In this document: piece by piece, positions 53,499 through 63,297 of the stretch
Layout of the letters: every line of letters starts with the position of its first letter
Position numbering within the stretch: the stretch's first letter is position 1
Translations under genes and position numbers: made by a program
The notes under the pieces: generated by a model
Databases searched by the model: none
The model's input: only the letters and a program-made list of their open reading frames with translations
What the model was told of the DNA's origin: nothing
Source: Streptomyces sp. NBC_00459
GTDB taxonomy: Bacteria; Actinomycetota; Actinomycetes; Streptomycetales; Streptomycetaceae
NCBI RefSeq assembly: GCF_036013955.1
Contig: NZ_CP107903.1
Coordinates: 1,054,001 to 1,118,000, forward strand
Length of the DNA stretch: 64,000 nt
Reading direction: 5' to 3'

Positions 53499-55061
53499 GT
53501 GACGCTAGAGGCGACAACATCCTGGGCCACACGCCTGCCCGACCGCACGGTCGACCGCATCACCGTTCTGGAGAGCCGTCGGTCGCGGGCGCTGGCAGAG
53601 GGCGGGCCGAGAAGACGCGGGGAGTTCGGCGCCCGGGAACGGATCGATCTGCTGCTGGACGAGGGCTCGTTCACGGAGACCGGGATGTTCGTCCGGGCGC
53701 GGCCCACCGGCGACGGCGCCCGCCGCCCGTACGGGGACGGCGTGGTCACCGGGCACGGCCTGGTCGACGGCCGTCCCGTCTGTGTGTTCGCCCAGGATTC
53801 CACGGTCTTCGGCGGCAGCATGGGCGAGGCCTTCGGGGAGAAGACGATCGCCCTGATGGACCTGGCGATGAAGACCGGCTGTCCGGTGATCGGGCTCAAC
53901 GACGGCGGCGGCGCCCGGATCCAGGAGGGGGTCGCCTCGCTCGCCCTCTACGCCGAGCTGGTGCGCCGCAACGTACAGGCGTCCGGGGTGATTCCCCAGC
54001 TCTCGGTCGTGCTCGGGCCGTGTGCCGGCGGGGCCGCGTACTCGCCGGCCATCACCGACTTCACCGTGATGGTGGACGGTGCCTCGCACATGTTCGTCAC
54101 CGGGCCCGACGTCATCGAGGCGGTCACCGGGGAGCGGACCAGCGCCGAGGATCTCGGCGGGGCCCGCACCAGCAACTCCGTCAACGGCAACGCCCACTTC
54201 CTCGCCGCCGACGAGGTCGAAGCCCTCGACACCGTCCGGGACCTGCTGTCGTACCTGCCCGCCAACAACCTGGAGCGGCCCCCGCAGTACGCGCCCGCCC
54301 AGGCGCCCTCCGATGTGTGTCTCGACGAGGTCGTGCCGGACCGGCTCGGGCAGGCCTACGACATGCGGGACATCCTGCGTGCGGTCGTCGACGGGGGTGA
54401 ACTGCTGGAGGTCCAGGAGCTGTTCGCGCCGAACATCATCTGCGCGCTGGCCCTCGTCGAGGGCACTTCCGTCGGGGTCGTCGCCAACCAGCCGCTGCGC
54501 AGCGCCGGTGTGCTCGACATCGACGCCTCGGAGAAGGCCGCGCGGTTCGTGCGGTTCTGCGACGCGTTCGGCATCCCGCTGCTCACCTTCGCCGACGTCC
54601 CCGGCTATCTGTCCGGCATCCGCCAGGAACAGGCCGGGATCATCCGGCGCGGCGCCAAACTGCTGTACGCGTACGCCGAGGCGACCGTTCCGAAGGTCAC
54701 GGTGGTGGTGCGCAAGGCGTACGGCGGCGGGTACGCGGTGATGGGCTCCAAGCATCTGGGCGCCGACATCAACCTCGCCTGGCCGACCGCGCGTATCGCC
54801 GTCATGGGCGCCGAGGGTGCGGTGGGCGTCCTGCACCGGCGTGAACTGGCCGCCGCCGACGACCCGGAGGCGCTGCGGGCCGGCCTGATCGCCGCATACG
54901 AGAGCACGCACGGGACGCCCTACCTGGCCGCCGAACGCGGGTACGTCGACGCCGTCATCGCCCCGCGCGACACCCGCGACCACATCTGCCGTGCCCTGCG
55001 CGCGCTGCGAGGCAAGCGTGCCCCGATGCCGTCACGCAGGCACGGCAACATCCCCCTCTGA
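53499..55061 (+). CDS. Acyl-CoA carboxylase beta (carboxyltransferase) subunit
   Basis: A 520-residue enzyme that transfers CO2 from biotin to acetyl-, propionyl- or longer acyl-CoA. The crotonase-like halves show GGSMGEAFGEKTIALMDLAM, LNDGGGARIQEGV and GPCAGGAAYSPAITDF in the N-terminal domain, and DVPGYLSGIRQEQAGIIRRGAK with AYGGGYAVMGSKHLGAD in the C-terminal domain. GGAGG precedes the GTG at 53499; the frame reaches further upstream without a ribosome site. No alpha (biotin) subunit is adjacent. Its place before a fatty-acyl-AMP ligase and a Pks13-type PKS suggests that it makes the carboxyacyl extender, as AccD4 does in mycobacteria, although its sequence looks closer to PccB/AccD5. Confidence 0.9.
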   Translation: MTLEATTSWATRLPDRTVDRITVLESRRSRALAEGGPRRRGEFGARERIDLLLDEGSFTETGMFVRARPTGDGARRPYGDGVVTGHGLVDGRPVCVFAQDSTVFGGSMGEAFGEKTIALMDLAMKTGCPVIGLNDGGGARIQEGVASLALYAELVRRNVQASGVIPQLSVVLGPCAGGAAYSPAITDFTVMVDGASHMFVTGPDVIEAVTGERTSAEDLGGARTSNSVNGNAHFLAADEVEALDTVRDLLSYLPANNLERPPQYAPAQAPSDVCLDEVVPDRLGQAYDMRDILRAVVDGGELLEVQELFAPNIICALALVEGTSVGVVANQPLRSAGVLDIDASEKAARFVRFCDAFGIPLLTFADVPGYLSGIRQEQAGIIRRGAKLLYAYAEATVPKVTVVVRKAYGGGYAVMGSKHLGADINLAWPTARIAVMGAEGAVGVLHRRELAAADDPEALRAGLIAAYESTHGTPYLAAERGYVDAVIAPRDTRDHICRALRALRGKRAPMPSRRHGNIPL

Positions 55062-55158
55062 GTCCCGGGTCCCCGAACCGCCAGAGGTCTCCGAGCCGTC
55101 CGAGCCGACCACGATCTGCCGTTCCCGCCCGTTCCCGCGATGTGAGGAGCCATGCCCG

Positions 55159-56913
55159 ATGGACAGCCGCCGCCCCCCGCTCGCCCCCGCCCACCGGAGT
55201 CTGCCGGAGTACCTGCGGCACTGGGCCGAAACCACCCCCGACCGCCGGGCGTTCACCTTCGTCGACCATCCCGCCCCGCACTCGCGCGGCGTCCACCGCA
55301 CCCTGACCTGGCGCCGACTGGACCTGCGCGTACGGGCGTTGGCCGCCCGCCTCGCCGAAGAGGCCGAGCCCGGCACCCGCGTCGCGCTGCTGTGCCCGCA
55401 GGGTACGGAGTACGTCACCGCCTTCCTGGCGGCGCTCACGGCCGGGCTGGTCGCCGTACCGCTGTATCCGCCCGGTCTGCCCGGGCACGGCGACCGCCTC
55501 GCTGCCGTGCTGGCCGACGCGGGCCCGGCAGTTGTCCTGACGACCAGTCACATATTCGCCGAGGTAAGGGAGTTCTGCGCCCCGCTGCCCGTGCGGATCG
55601 TCGCCGTGGACCGAGTGCCCGACACCGTCGAGGACTTTCCGCCGGTGACACCGGACGGTGATTCGATCGCGTACCTCCAGTACACGTCCGGTTCGACCCG
55701 TTCCCCGGCAGGCGTGGAGATCAGTCACGGCAATGTCGTCGCCAACGCCCGTCAGGCACTGGCCGCTTACGGCCTGGACGAGCATCCGGCGACCTGTGTG
55801 GGCTGGCTGCCGCTGTACCACGACATGGGACTCGTCCTGAGTGTCGCCGCTCCGGTCGTACGGGGACTGTTGTCGGTGCTCATGGATCCGGCCGCGTTCC
55901 TGCACGAACCGGCACGCTGGCTGCGGCTGCTCGCCGCACATCCACGCGCGCTGAGCGCGGCGCCCAACTTCGCCTACGACTACTGCGCTTCGGCCGTCAC
56001 GGAGGCCCAGAAGAGAGACCTGCGGCTGGACGGTGTCGCCGCGCTGCTCAACGGCAGCGAACCGGTCCGCCCCGGCACGGTCGACCGCTTCCACGCCGCC
56101 TTCGCCGCCCAGGGTCTGGCGCCGGACACCCACTGTCCGTCGTACGGGCTCGCCGAGGCCACCGTCTTCGTCAGCGCCGCCCGGCCCGGGGAGCCGCTGC
56201 GCCGGTTCTCGCTCGACCGCGACGCCCTCGCCACCGGGAAGGCGCTGCCCGCGCGGGCCGACGATCCCAGAGCCGTGACGCTGGCCGGCTGCGGGACTCC
56301 GGCGGGCCAGCGGGTGTGGATCGCCGACCCCGTGTCCCGGGCCCGGTTGTCCGAGGGAGAGGTCGGCGAGATCTGGGTTCAGGGTCCCAACGTGGGCCGC
56401 GGCTACCGCAATCGGGACGAGCAGACCCGGCGGGTGTTCGGCGCCACGTTCGCCGACGACACCGCCGGTTCCGGTCGCTGGTTGCGCACCGGTGACCTGG
56501 GGACGTTCCTGGACGGGCAGTTGATCGTCACCGGGCGGCTGAAGGACCTCATCGTCGTCGACGGCCGCAACCACTACCCGCAGGACGTGGAGGCCTCGGT
56601 CCAGGACGCCGACCCCGCCGTCCGGCCCGACCGGCTCGCCGCGTTCGGTGTGCCGGGTGACGCCGGCGAGCAGGTGGTCGTCGTGGCCGAGCACGTCCGG
56701 GGCATCAGTGTCGCGGAGATCGACCTGCCGGGACTGGTGCGTGCCGTGCGCGCGGCCGTCTCGGGGCGCCACGGACTGCGGCTCGCCGACATCGTCATCG
56801 TGCCGCCGGGCACCGTACCCCGTACCTCCAGCGGCAAGGTCGCCCGGGCGCTGACCAGGCAACGATATCTGGACGGTGCCTATACGCCCGAGCCGGCGGA
56901 GCCGGGCGAATGA
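55159..56913 (+). CDS. Fatty-acyl-AMP ligase (FadD32-like)
   Basis: A 584-residue adenylate-forming enzyme that activates a long-chain fatty acid as acyl-AMP and loads it onto an acyl carrier domain. The FAAL-type core LQYTSGSTRSPAGVEISHGN, GWLPLYHDMGL and SYGLAEATVFVSA are present, followed by WLRTGDLGTF and the C-terminal GRLKDLIVVDGRNHYPQDVE and PRTSSGKVAR. The ATG at 55159 has GAGGAG upstream. The stop overlaps the start of the PKS gene (ATGA), so the two are coupled and the acyl group is probably delivered to the N-terminal ACP of that PKS, as FadD32 does for Pks13. Confidence 0.9.
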   Translation: MDSRRPPLAPAHRSLPEYLRHWAETTPDRRAFTFVDHPAPHSRGVHRTLTWRRLDLRVRALAARLAEEAEPGTRVALLCPQGTEYVTAFLAALTAGLVAVPLYPPGLPGHGDRLAAVLADAGPAVVLTTSHIFAEVREFCAPLPVRIVAVDRVPDTVEDFPPVTPDGDSIAYLQYTSGSTRSPAGVEISHGNVVANARQALAAYGLDEHPATCVGWLPLYHDMGLVLSVAAPVVRGLLSVLMDPAAFLHEPARWLRLLAAHPRALSAAPNFAYDYCASAVTEAQKRDLRLDGVAALLNGSEPVRPGTVDRFHAAFAAQGLAPDTHCPSYGLAEATVFVSAARPGEPLRRFSLDRDALATGKALPARADDPRAVTLAGCGTPAGQRVWIADPVSRARLSEGEVGEIWVQGPNVGRGYRNRDEQTRRVFGATFADDTAGSGRWLRTGDLGTFLDGQLIVTGRLKDLIVVDGRNHYPQDVEASVQDADPAVRPDRLAAFGVPGDAGEQVVVVAEHVRGISVAEIDLPGLVRAVRAAVSGRHGLRLADIVIVPPGTVPRTSSGKVARALTRQRYLDGAYTPEPAEPGE

Positions 56914-59900
56914 GGGGCGTCGACGAGGGTCCGATACGCCGGCTGGTCGCCGAGCGGGTGGCCGCCTGGAGCGGCACGCCTGCCGAGGACGTGCCCATGG
57001 ACCGGCCGCTGGCCGACCTCGGTATGTCGTCGCGGGACGCGGTCGTGCTGGCCGGGGAGCTCTCGCGAGCGACGGGGCGGGAGCTGTCGGCGACCCTGCT
57101 GTGGGAGGCACCCACCGGGGATGCCCTGGTGGCGTATCTGTGCCGCGCGGAATCGGGGACACGGACGGGGAACGGGAGTGATCCGGTGGACGGGCGGACG
57201 CCTCCCCCGGCCGCGGTCGGCGAGCCGGTGGCGGTCATCGGGGTCGGCTGTCGGCTGCCCGGGGGCGTGCACGGGCCGGACGACTACTGGCGGCTGCTGA
57301 CCGACGGCGTCGACGCCGTCCGCCGGGTACCCGAGGACCGATGGCGCGACTTCGGCCCGTTCCCGCCCGACGACGCGCCCCTGTACGGCGGTTACCTCGA
57401 CGACATCGCGGGGTTCGACGCGGACTTCTTCCACGTCACCCCGCGCGAGGCAGCGGTGATGGACCCCCAGCAGCGGATCCTCCTGGAGGTCGTCCACGAG
57501 ACCCTCGACCATGCCGCCGTCCCGGCCGCCTCCCTGGCCGGCAGCGCCACCGGTGTCTTCGTCGGCGTCTCCGCCGCGGAGTACGGCTCGCTCACCGGCG
57601 CCGACCCGGCGGCCGTCGACCCCTGGGCGCCCGCGGGCGGGGCGTTGAGCGTGACCGCCGGGCGGCTGGCGTACGTGCTGGACACCCGGGGGCCGAGCAT
57701 GGCCGTCGACACCGCCTGCTCGTCCTCGCTGGTCGCCGTGCACCAGGCCTGTGTCAGCCTGCGCACCGGCGAGAGCGACACGGCGATCGCCGCCGGGGTC
57801 AACCTGCTGCTCTCGCCGACCGTCGGCGTGGCGTTCCGGCGGGCCGGGGCGCTCGCGCCGGACGGGCGGTGCAAGCCGTTCTCGGCGGCGGCCGACGGCA
57901 TCGGACGCGGCGAGGGTTGCGCGGCCGTGCTGCTGAAGCGGCTGTCCGACGCCGAGCGGGACGGCGACCGGATCCTCGCCGTCATCCGCGCCACGACCGT
58001 CAACTCCGACGGCCGCTCCAACGGCCTCCTGGCGCCCAACCCCGCTGCCCAGAAAGCCCTGTTGACCACTGCCTACGCCCGGGCCGGGCTCACCCCGGCG
58101 CTCATCGACCACGTCGAGGCGCACGGCACCGGTACGCCGCTCGGCGACCCGATCGAGGCGGGCGCGCTCAGTGCCGTACTCGGTGCGGGCCGCGCCACCG
58201 ACCAGCCACTGCTGCTCGGCTCGGTCAAGGGCAACCTCGCCCACCTGGAGTCCGCCGCGGGCATCGCCGGGCTGGTGAAGACGGTCCTCGCACTGCACCA
58301 CGACACCGTTCCGCCGTCCCTGCACTGCACGGACGGGAGCGCCCTGGACGACGAACGGCTGCGAGTGGTCACCGAGTGCGAGCCGTGGCCGCGCTACGGA
58401 GGTACGGCCACCGCCGGGGTCTCCGGGTTCGGGTTCGGCGGCACCAACGCCCATGCGGTACTGGAGGAATGGCGGCCGGACGCCCTCCCACCGCCCCGGG
58501 AGGAGGAACCGGTCGCGCGCCTCCATCTCCTCTCCGACGTCGACGACGCCCGACTCCGGGACACCGCGACCCGGCTGGCCGACTGGCTCCGTACCCCCGC
58601 GGGCAGCACCGCGCACCCGGCCGATGTGGCGCGCACGCTGGCCGGGCGTGTGGGGAGGGGTGGCGTGCGCGCCTCGGTCGTCGCCCGTGACGGCTCCGAA
58701 CTCGCGGACGGGCTAAGGGCGTTGGGGCAGGGCGACGCTCATGCGCGGGTGATGACCGGCGAGCGGGATCTCGTCGGGCGCGGCCCGGTGTGGGTGTTCT
58801 CCGGGTACGGCAGCCAGTGGGCCGGCATGGGGCGGCGGCTACTGGCCGAGGAACCCGCCTTCGCCGCCGCCGTGGAGAAGCTCGACGCGCAGATCGCCCC
58901 GGAGTGCGGGCTGTCCCTGTACGAGCACCTGGCGTACGGCGGCGACCTCGACCGTCTGGAGGTCGCCCAACCCGTGCTGTTCGGGCTTCAGTTGGCCCTC
59001 GCCGAGCTGTGGCGGTCGTACGGTGTCGAACCCGCCGCCGTCATCGGCCATTCCGTGGGCGAGGTGGCCGCCGCGGTGTGTGCGGGTGCGCTGGATGTGT
59101 CGGAGGCCGCCCGGGTGGTCTCCGTACGGGCCCGGCTGCTCAGCGGACTGCGCGGCGGCGCCATGGCTGTCGTGGACCTCGGTGACGGTGAACTCGACGC
59201 CCTGGAAAGGGACTTCCCGGGTGTTTGCGTCGCCGTGCACTCCTCGCCCGGACAGAAGATCGTCGCCGGGGAGGAGTCGGCGGTGGCCCGGCTCGTGCGG
59301 CGGCTGGAGCAGCGGGGGCGGACCGCTCGGGCCCTGCACGTCGTCGGCGCCGGACACTCTCCCCAGGTCGAGCCGCTGCTCCCGGAGTTGGCCGACGCCC
59401 TGGCCGACGTCAAGGGCGGACAACCCCTCGTACCCGTCTACTCCACCGTCCTGGACGACCCACGTGACGGCTCCCTCTTCGACGCCGCCCACTGGGCAGC
59501 CAATCTGCGGCGGCCCGTGCGCCTGGACCGGGCCGTCGCGGCGGCCCGCGCCGACGGTCACACCGCCTTCGTCGAGATCTCGCCGCACCCGGTCCTGACC
59601 CGGGCCGTTCTCGACACCGCGCCCGGCGTCCTCGCCATCGGCACCCTGCGCCGCGACGCCGACAGTTCCGCCGGATTCCTGGCCCAGGTGGGCACCCTGT
59701 ACTGCGCGGGCGAGCGCCTGCCGTCGCCGCCGGGCCGCGTGATCGACCTGCCCGCGCCGCGCTGGCGGCACGGCCGCCACTGGTGGACGGACGGTCGCGC
59801 GGCGGCCACGACGGCAGCGCCGGCCGAGGTGACCGACGTACCGGACACGTCCGTCTCCGGCCGGCTGTGCCATCACATCGCCGCCGTCACCGGCCACCCG

Positions 59901-60899
59901 CCGACCCGCATCACGCCCTCCACCGCCCTGGCCGACCTCGGCCTGGACTCCCTGATGGCCGTCCGCATCCGCACCGCCGTGCAGGGCGAGTTCGGGATCG
60001 AGCTGCCGCTGCGCGAGTTGCTCGGCGCCACCAGCGTCCGGTCGGTGGCCGATCGCCTCCAACAGGCGCTCGCAGCAGGCGAGTCGACTTCTCCCCTGCG
60101 TACCCTGCGTGCCACCGGTTCCCGGACGCCGCTCTTCCTCGTCCACGCCGCGGGCGGCACCACCGACGTCTACCGGGCGCTGGTCGAACGGCTCGGTGAG
60201 GAGCGGCCGGTGTACGGCCTGGAACGGCTCCCGGACGCGCGTACGGTCACCGAGAAGGCCCGCCGCTACGCCGAGGCCGTCGCCGCAGCCCACCCCGACG
60301 GGCCGTGTCTGCTGGGCGGTTGGTCCTTCGGTGGCTTCGTCGCCCAGGAAACGGCACGGCAGCTCACCGCAGCGGGGCGGGACGTCGAGCTCGTGGCGCT
60401 CATCGACTCCGTACGGCCCCTCCCCCGGCCCGAAGACACCCCGGCCGACCGGATCCACGCCCACTTCACGGGCTTCGCCGGCCACGTCGCCGACGCGTAC
60501 GGGGTCCGACTGGAGCTTCCCTACGACGAGTTGCTCGCGATGGACGACGACGGTGAGCGCATCGACACCGTGCTGCGGGCACTGCGCGAGGCCGTCGACG
60601 TACCGCCCGCCGCCCTGGAGCACCAGCGCTCCTCCTATCTGGACCTGAGGATCGGCGAGGCCCACCGACCCGGGCCCTACGACGGGCGGGTGGTCCTCTA
60701 CCGGGCCACCGAGCCCGCGCCGCACACCGTGCGCGACCCGGCGTACGAACGGGACGACGAGGCGCTCGGCTGGGACGAGGTGTGCCCGCGCCTGACCGTC
60801 GTACCGGTCGCGGGGCACCATCTGTCGCTGCTCGACCCGCCGTACGTCGACGAGATCGCCACCCAGCTGCGGCGCGCACTGGACGAGCAGAGCCACTGA
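56910..60899 (+). CDS. Pks13-like condensing polyketide synthase (ACP-KS-AT-ACP-TE)
   Basis: A 1329-residue single-module synthase. Domains in order are an N-terminal ACP (~8-80, S41 in LGMSSRDAV), KS (~103-525, C270 in DTACSSSL, H405 in EAHGTGT, H445 in KGNLAHLE), AT (~626-920, S715 in GHSVGE, H816 in GAGHS), a second ACP (~980-1055, S1014 in LGLDSL) and TE (~1073-1325, S1139 in GGWSFGG, D1166, H1304 in AGHHLSLL). No KR, DH or ER domain is present. This is the arrangement of mycobacterial Pks13, which joins two fatty chains into an alpha-alkyl beta-keto acid. The AT histidine motif GAGHS differs from both usual malonyl and methylmalonyl signatures. The gene is coupled to the FAAL gene by ATGA. 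Confidence 0.9.
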   Translation: MRGVDEGPIRRLVAERVAAWSGTPAEDVPMDRPLADLGMSSRDAVVLAGELSRATGRELSATLLWEAPTGDALVAYLCRAESGTRTGNGSDPVDGRTPPPAAVGEPVAVIGVGCRLPGGVHGPDDYWRLLTDGVDAVRRVPEDRWRDFGPFPPDDAPLYGGYLDDIAGFDADFFHVTPREAAVMDPQQRILLEVVHETLDHAAVPAASLAGSATGVFVGVSAAEYGSLTGADPAAVDPWAPAGGALSVTAGRLAYVLDTRGPSMAVDTACSSSLVAVHQACVSLRTGESDTAIAAGVNLLLSPTVGVAFRRAGALAPDGRCKPFSAAADGIGRGEGCAAVLLKRLSDAERDGDRILAVIRATTVNSDGRSNGLLAPNPAAQKALLTTAYARAGLTPALIDHVEAHGTGTPLGDPIEAGALSAVLGAGRATDQPLLLGSVKGNLAHLESAAGIAGLVKTVLALHHDTVPPSLHCTDGSALDDERLRVVTECEPWPRYGGTATAGVSGFGFGGTNAHAVLEEWRPDALPPPREEEPVARLHLLSDVDDARLRDTATRLADWLRTPAGSTAHPADVARTLAGRVGRGGVRASVVARDGSELADGLRALGQGDAHARVMTGERDLVGRGPVWVFSGYGSQWAGMGRRLLAEEPAFAAAVEKLDAQIAPECGLSLYEHLAYGGDLDRLEVAQPVLFGLQLALAELWRSYGVEPAAVIGHSVGEVAAAVCAGALDVSEAARVVSVRARLLSGLRGGAMAVVDLGDGELDALERDFPGVCVAVHSSPGQKIVAGEESAVARLVRRLEQRGRTARALHVVGAGHSPQVEPLLPELADALADVKGGQPLVPVYSTVLDDPRDGSLFDAAHWAANLRRPVRLDRAVAAARADGHTAFVEISPHPVLTRAVLDTAPGVLAIGTLRRDADSSAGFLAQVGTLYCAGERLPSPPGRVIDLPAPRWRHGRHWWTDGRAAATTAAPAEVTDVPDTSVSGRLCHHIAAVTGHPPTRITPSTALADLGLDSLMAVRIRTAVQGEFGIELPLRELLGATSVRSVADRLQQALAAGESTSPLRTLRATGSRTPLFLVHAAGGTTDVYRALVERLGEERPVYGLERLPDARTVTEKARRYAEAVAAAHPDGPCLLGGWSFGGFVAQETARQLTAAGRDVELVALIDSVRPLPRPEDTPADRIHAHFTGFAGHVADAYGVRLELPYDELLAMDDDGERIDTVLRALREAVDVPPAALEHQRSSYLDLRIGEAHRPGPYDGRVVLYRATEPAPHTVRDPAYERDDEALGWDEVCPRLTVVPVAGHHLSLLDPPYVDEIATQLRRALDEQSH

Positions 60900-60921
60900 A
60901 CCGGACGACGAGGAGCAAGTC

Positions 60922-61860
60922 ATGGCCCAGCACAGCACCGGAGTGTCCCGACGCACCGTCACCAAGGCCGCGACGGCCGTCGGTCTGACCGCGCTGTTCG
61001 GCGGCAGAGCCACCACCGCCCAAGCCGTGACCCGGCTCTCCGCCCGCACCCTGGACGTCTCCGTGCCGTCCGCTGCCCTGGGCCGCAGCGCGCCGGTACG
61101 GCTGATCCTGCCGTCGGGTTTCGGCACGCAGACCGGGCGGACCTACCCGGTGCTGTATCTGCTGCACGGCGCCCATGACGACTACACGTCCTGGACCCGG
61201 GAGACGGACATCGAGGCCTTCACCGAGGGCCGGGACCTGATCGTGGCGATGCCCGACGCGGGGCCCACCGGCATTCCCACCGCCTGGCGCGGCGGCCCCG
61301 ACTACGAGGCGTTCCAGCTCACGGAGGTGCCCGCGCTGCTCGCCCGCCAGTACCGGGCCTCCGGTGTCCGGGCCGTCGCCGGGGTCTCCACCGGCGGCTA
61401 CGGCGCGATGGCGCACGCGGCACGCCATCCGGGCATGTTCGCCGCGGCGGCCTCGTACAGCGGCATCCTCGACACCATGGCCCCCGGTGTTCCTCCGCTC
61501 GTGGACGCCATCGTGGCCCGCGAGAACCTGGCGCCCCGCTCCCTGTGGGGCAGCCCGCTGTTCAACCTCCTGACCTGGCGCGACTTCAACCCGCGGTCCC
61601 GTGCCGAGGGTCTGCGCGGCACCCCCTTGTACGTGTCCAGCGGCAGCGGAGTCGTCGGCGGCACCGGTGACTGGCTGCCCGAGGCGCTGGAGAGCGCGCT
61701 GTGGCTCTCGGCGCATGCCTTCACCGACACGCTCGCGCTGCTCCGCGTCCCGGTCACGACCCACTACTACACGGGAGGCGGACACGGCTGGAACTACTGG
61801 AAGGGGGAGTTCAACGCGTCGTGGCCGATGCTCGCCAGGGCGCTGGGGGTGCCCGAGTGA
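60922..61860 (+). CDS. Secreted antigen-85-like esterase / acyltransferase
   Basis: A 312-residue exported alpha/beta hydrolase of the esterase-D/antigen-85 group. The N-terminus SRRTVTKAATAVGLTALFGG looks like a Tat signal. The body has YPVLYLLHGAHDDYTSW, the nucleophile in VAGVSTGGYGAM followed by HAARHPGMFAAAASYSGIL, and the histidine in YTGGGHGWNYWKGEF. Antigen 85 proteins transfer mycolic acid between trehalose esters and the cell wall. The similarity in length, in the elbow-to-helix region and in the final GHGWNYW segment supports the same fold, but I cannot tell transferase from esterase. It starts 22 bases after the PKS gene with GAGGAG and is cotranscribed with it. Confidence 0.8.
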   Translation: MAQHSTGVSRRTVTKAATAVGLTALFGGRATTAQAVTRLSARTLDVSVPSAALGRSAPVRLILPSGFGTQTGRTYPVLYLLHGAHDDYTSWTRETDIEAFTEGRDLIVAMPDAGPTGIPTAWRGGPDYEAFQLTEVPALLARQYRASGVRAVAGVSTGGYGAMAHAARHPGMFAAAASYSGILDTMAPGVPPLVDAIVARENLAPRSLWGSPLFNLLTWRDFNPRSRAEGLRGTPLYVSSGSGVVGGTGDWLPEALESALWLSAHAFTDTLALLRVPVTTHYYTGGGHGWNYWKGEFNASWPMLARALGVPE

Positions 61861-61982
61861 GGCCGGTACCGTCGGGGCACGGAACGGAACGGCGGGGACG
61901 TCCGTCCAACCCAGGACTCGTCCCTCACCCCACGGGCACCAGCCCACGGGTGAGCCGCTTCCGGGTGAAAGGAGGGCCCTCC

Positions 61983-63215
61983 GTGGCGACCCCCGCCCCG
62001 CACGGCGCACCCGACGGCCCCGGAGCCACCCCTGTACCGCCCGAACTGGCCAGACTGCTGCGCGACCAGTTGGAAGCCGTCGCCGACGAGGTGGAGGAGG
62101 AGGTACGCAGGCAGGTCCCGGAGTACGCCGTCCGGTCGGCCGACGAAACGCATCGCGCACTCCTCAGATCGGGGGTCGTGCAGGCGCTCACCCTGTTCGT
62201 CGACCACATCGCCGACCCGGGCGCCCGGGGAGACTCGATCACCGCGATCTACCACGAGCTGGGGCGCGGCGAGGCGGTGGAGGGCCACAGCCTCGAAACC
62301 CTCCAGTCCGCGCTGCGGGTCGGAGGGTTGCACGCCTGGCGGCTGCTGGGCCGTACGACGGAGGAGCTCGGGCTGGACTCCGCTGTCATGGCCGGGCTGG
62401 GCGAGCTGGCGTTCCGGACCGTGCACGAGGTCGCCGAGGCCGCGGCGGCGGGCTACGCGGAGGGGCAGCTGCGCAGCACGGACGAGCTGGAAAGGCGCCG
62501 GGGTCGGCTGCTCGCCCTGTTGCTGGGCGAGCAGCCGACCCCGGAGGCGGTGCGGGACCTGGCTCACGGTGCCCGCTGGTCCGTGCCGCCCTATGTCGCG
62601 GTCGTCGTCCTCGCCGCCTCGCCGGACCAGCGGGACGAGGAGCGGCCGTTGGCGGCTGCCGGGGCGCTGGTGGACATGGAGTCCCGGCCGCCACGGATGC
62701 TGATGCCCGACCCGGACGGCTCGGGCGGCTTCGGCGGCCGGGCGTTCGCGCTCGCCCTGCGGGGGCGGCCGGCGGCGATCGGGCCGTCGGTCCCGCTCAC
62801 CGAGGCCGCCCGGTCGCTGCGCTGGGCCACCCGGGCCCTCGGGTTGATGGGGCGCGGGATACTCCCCCGGCAGGGGGTGGTGCGCTGCGCCGACCATCTG
62901 TCGATGCTGCTGCTGCACAGCGACGAACCCATGCTCGACCTGGTCCGGGTACGCGCTCTCGCTCCCCTCGACGCGGTCTCGGAGCAGCAGCGCGGCAGGC
63001 TCGCGGAGACACTGCTCGCGTGGCTGCTCAGCGGCAGCAACGTGCCCGATGTCGCCGCCCGGCTGCACATCCACCCGCAGACGGTCCGCTATCGCCTGCG
63101 CCAGCTGGAGAAGGTCTTCGGCGAGGCACTGCACGACCCCGACGGCCGCCTGGATCTGATCCTGGCACTCACGTCTGCACAAAAGAACGAGGAATTCCTG
63201 AATTCCCGTCCATAA
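61983..63215 (+). CDS. PucR/CdaR-type transcriptional regulator
   Basis: A 410-residue regulator. The N-terminal ~180 residues resemble the sensor region of this family (PELARLLRDQLEAVADEVEEEVRRQVPEY). The C-terminal helix-turn-helix is LLSGSNVPDVAARLHIHPQTVRYRLRQLEKVFG, the HTH_30 signature. AAAGGAGG precedes the GTG at 61983. It follows the antigen-85-like gene by 122 bases in the same direction and is the only regulator in the PKS cluster, so it may control it. Confidence 0.85.
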   Translation: MATPAPHGAPDGPGATPVPPELARLLRDQLEAVADEVEEEVRRQVPEYAVRSADETHRALLRSGVVQALTLFVDHIADPGARGDSITAIYHELGRGEAVEGHSLETLQSALRVGGLHAWRLLGRTTEELGLDSAVMAGLGELAFRTVHEVAEAAAAGYAEGQLRSTDELERRRGRLLALLLGEQPTPEAVRDLAHGARWSVPPYVAVVVLAASPDQRDEERPLAAAGALVDMESRPPRMLMPDPDGSGGFGGRAFALALRGRPAAIGPSVPLTEAARSLRWATRALGLMGRGILPRQGVVRCADHLSMLLLHSDEPMLDLVRVRALAPLDAVSEQQRGRLAETLLAWLLSGSNVPDVAARLHIHPQTVRYRLRQLEKVFGEALHDPDGRLDLILALTSAQKNEEFLNSRP

Positions 63216-63297
63216 CCTCCGGTGCGTCAACGCGAATACGTTCGGGACGTCCTTTCTCATAGGCGCTTGACCGCGCCCCACCCTCAAAGGATCCCCC

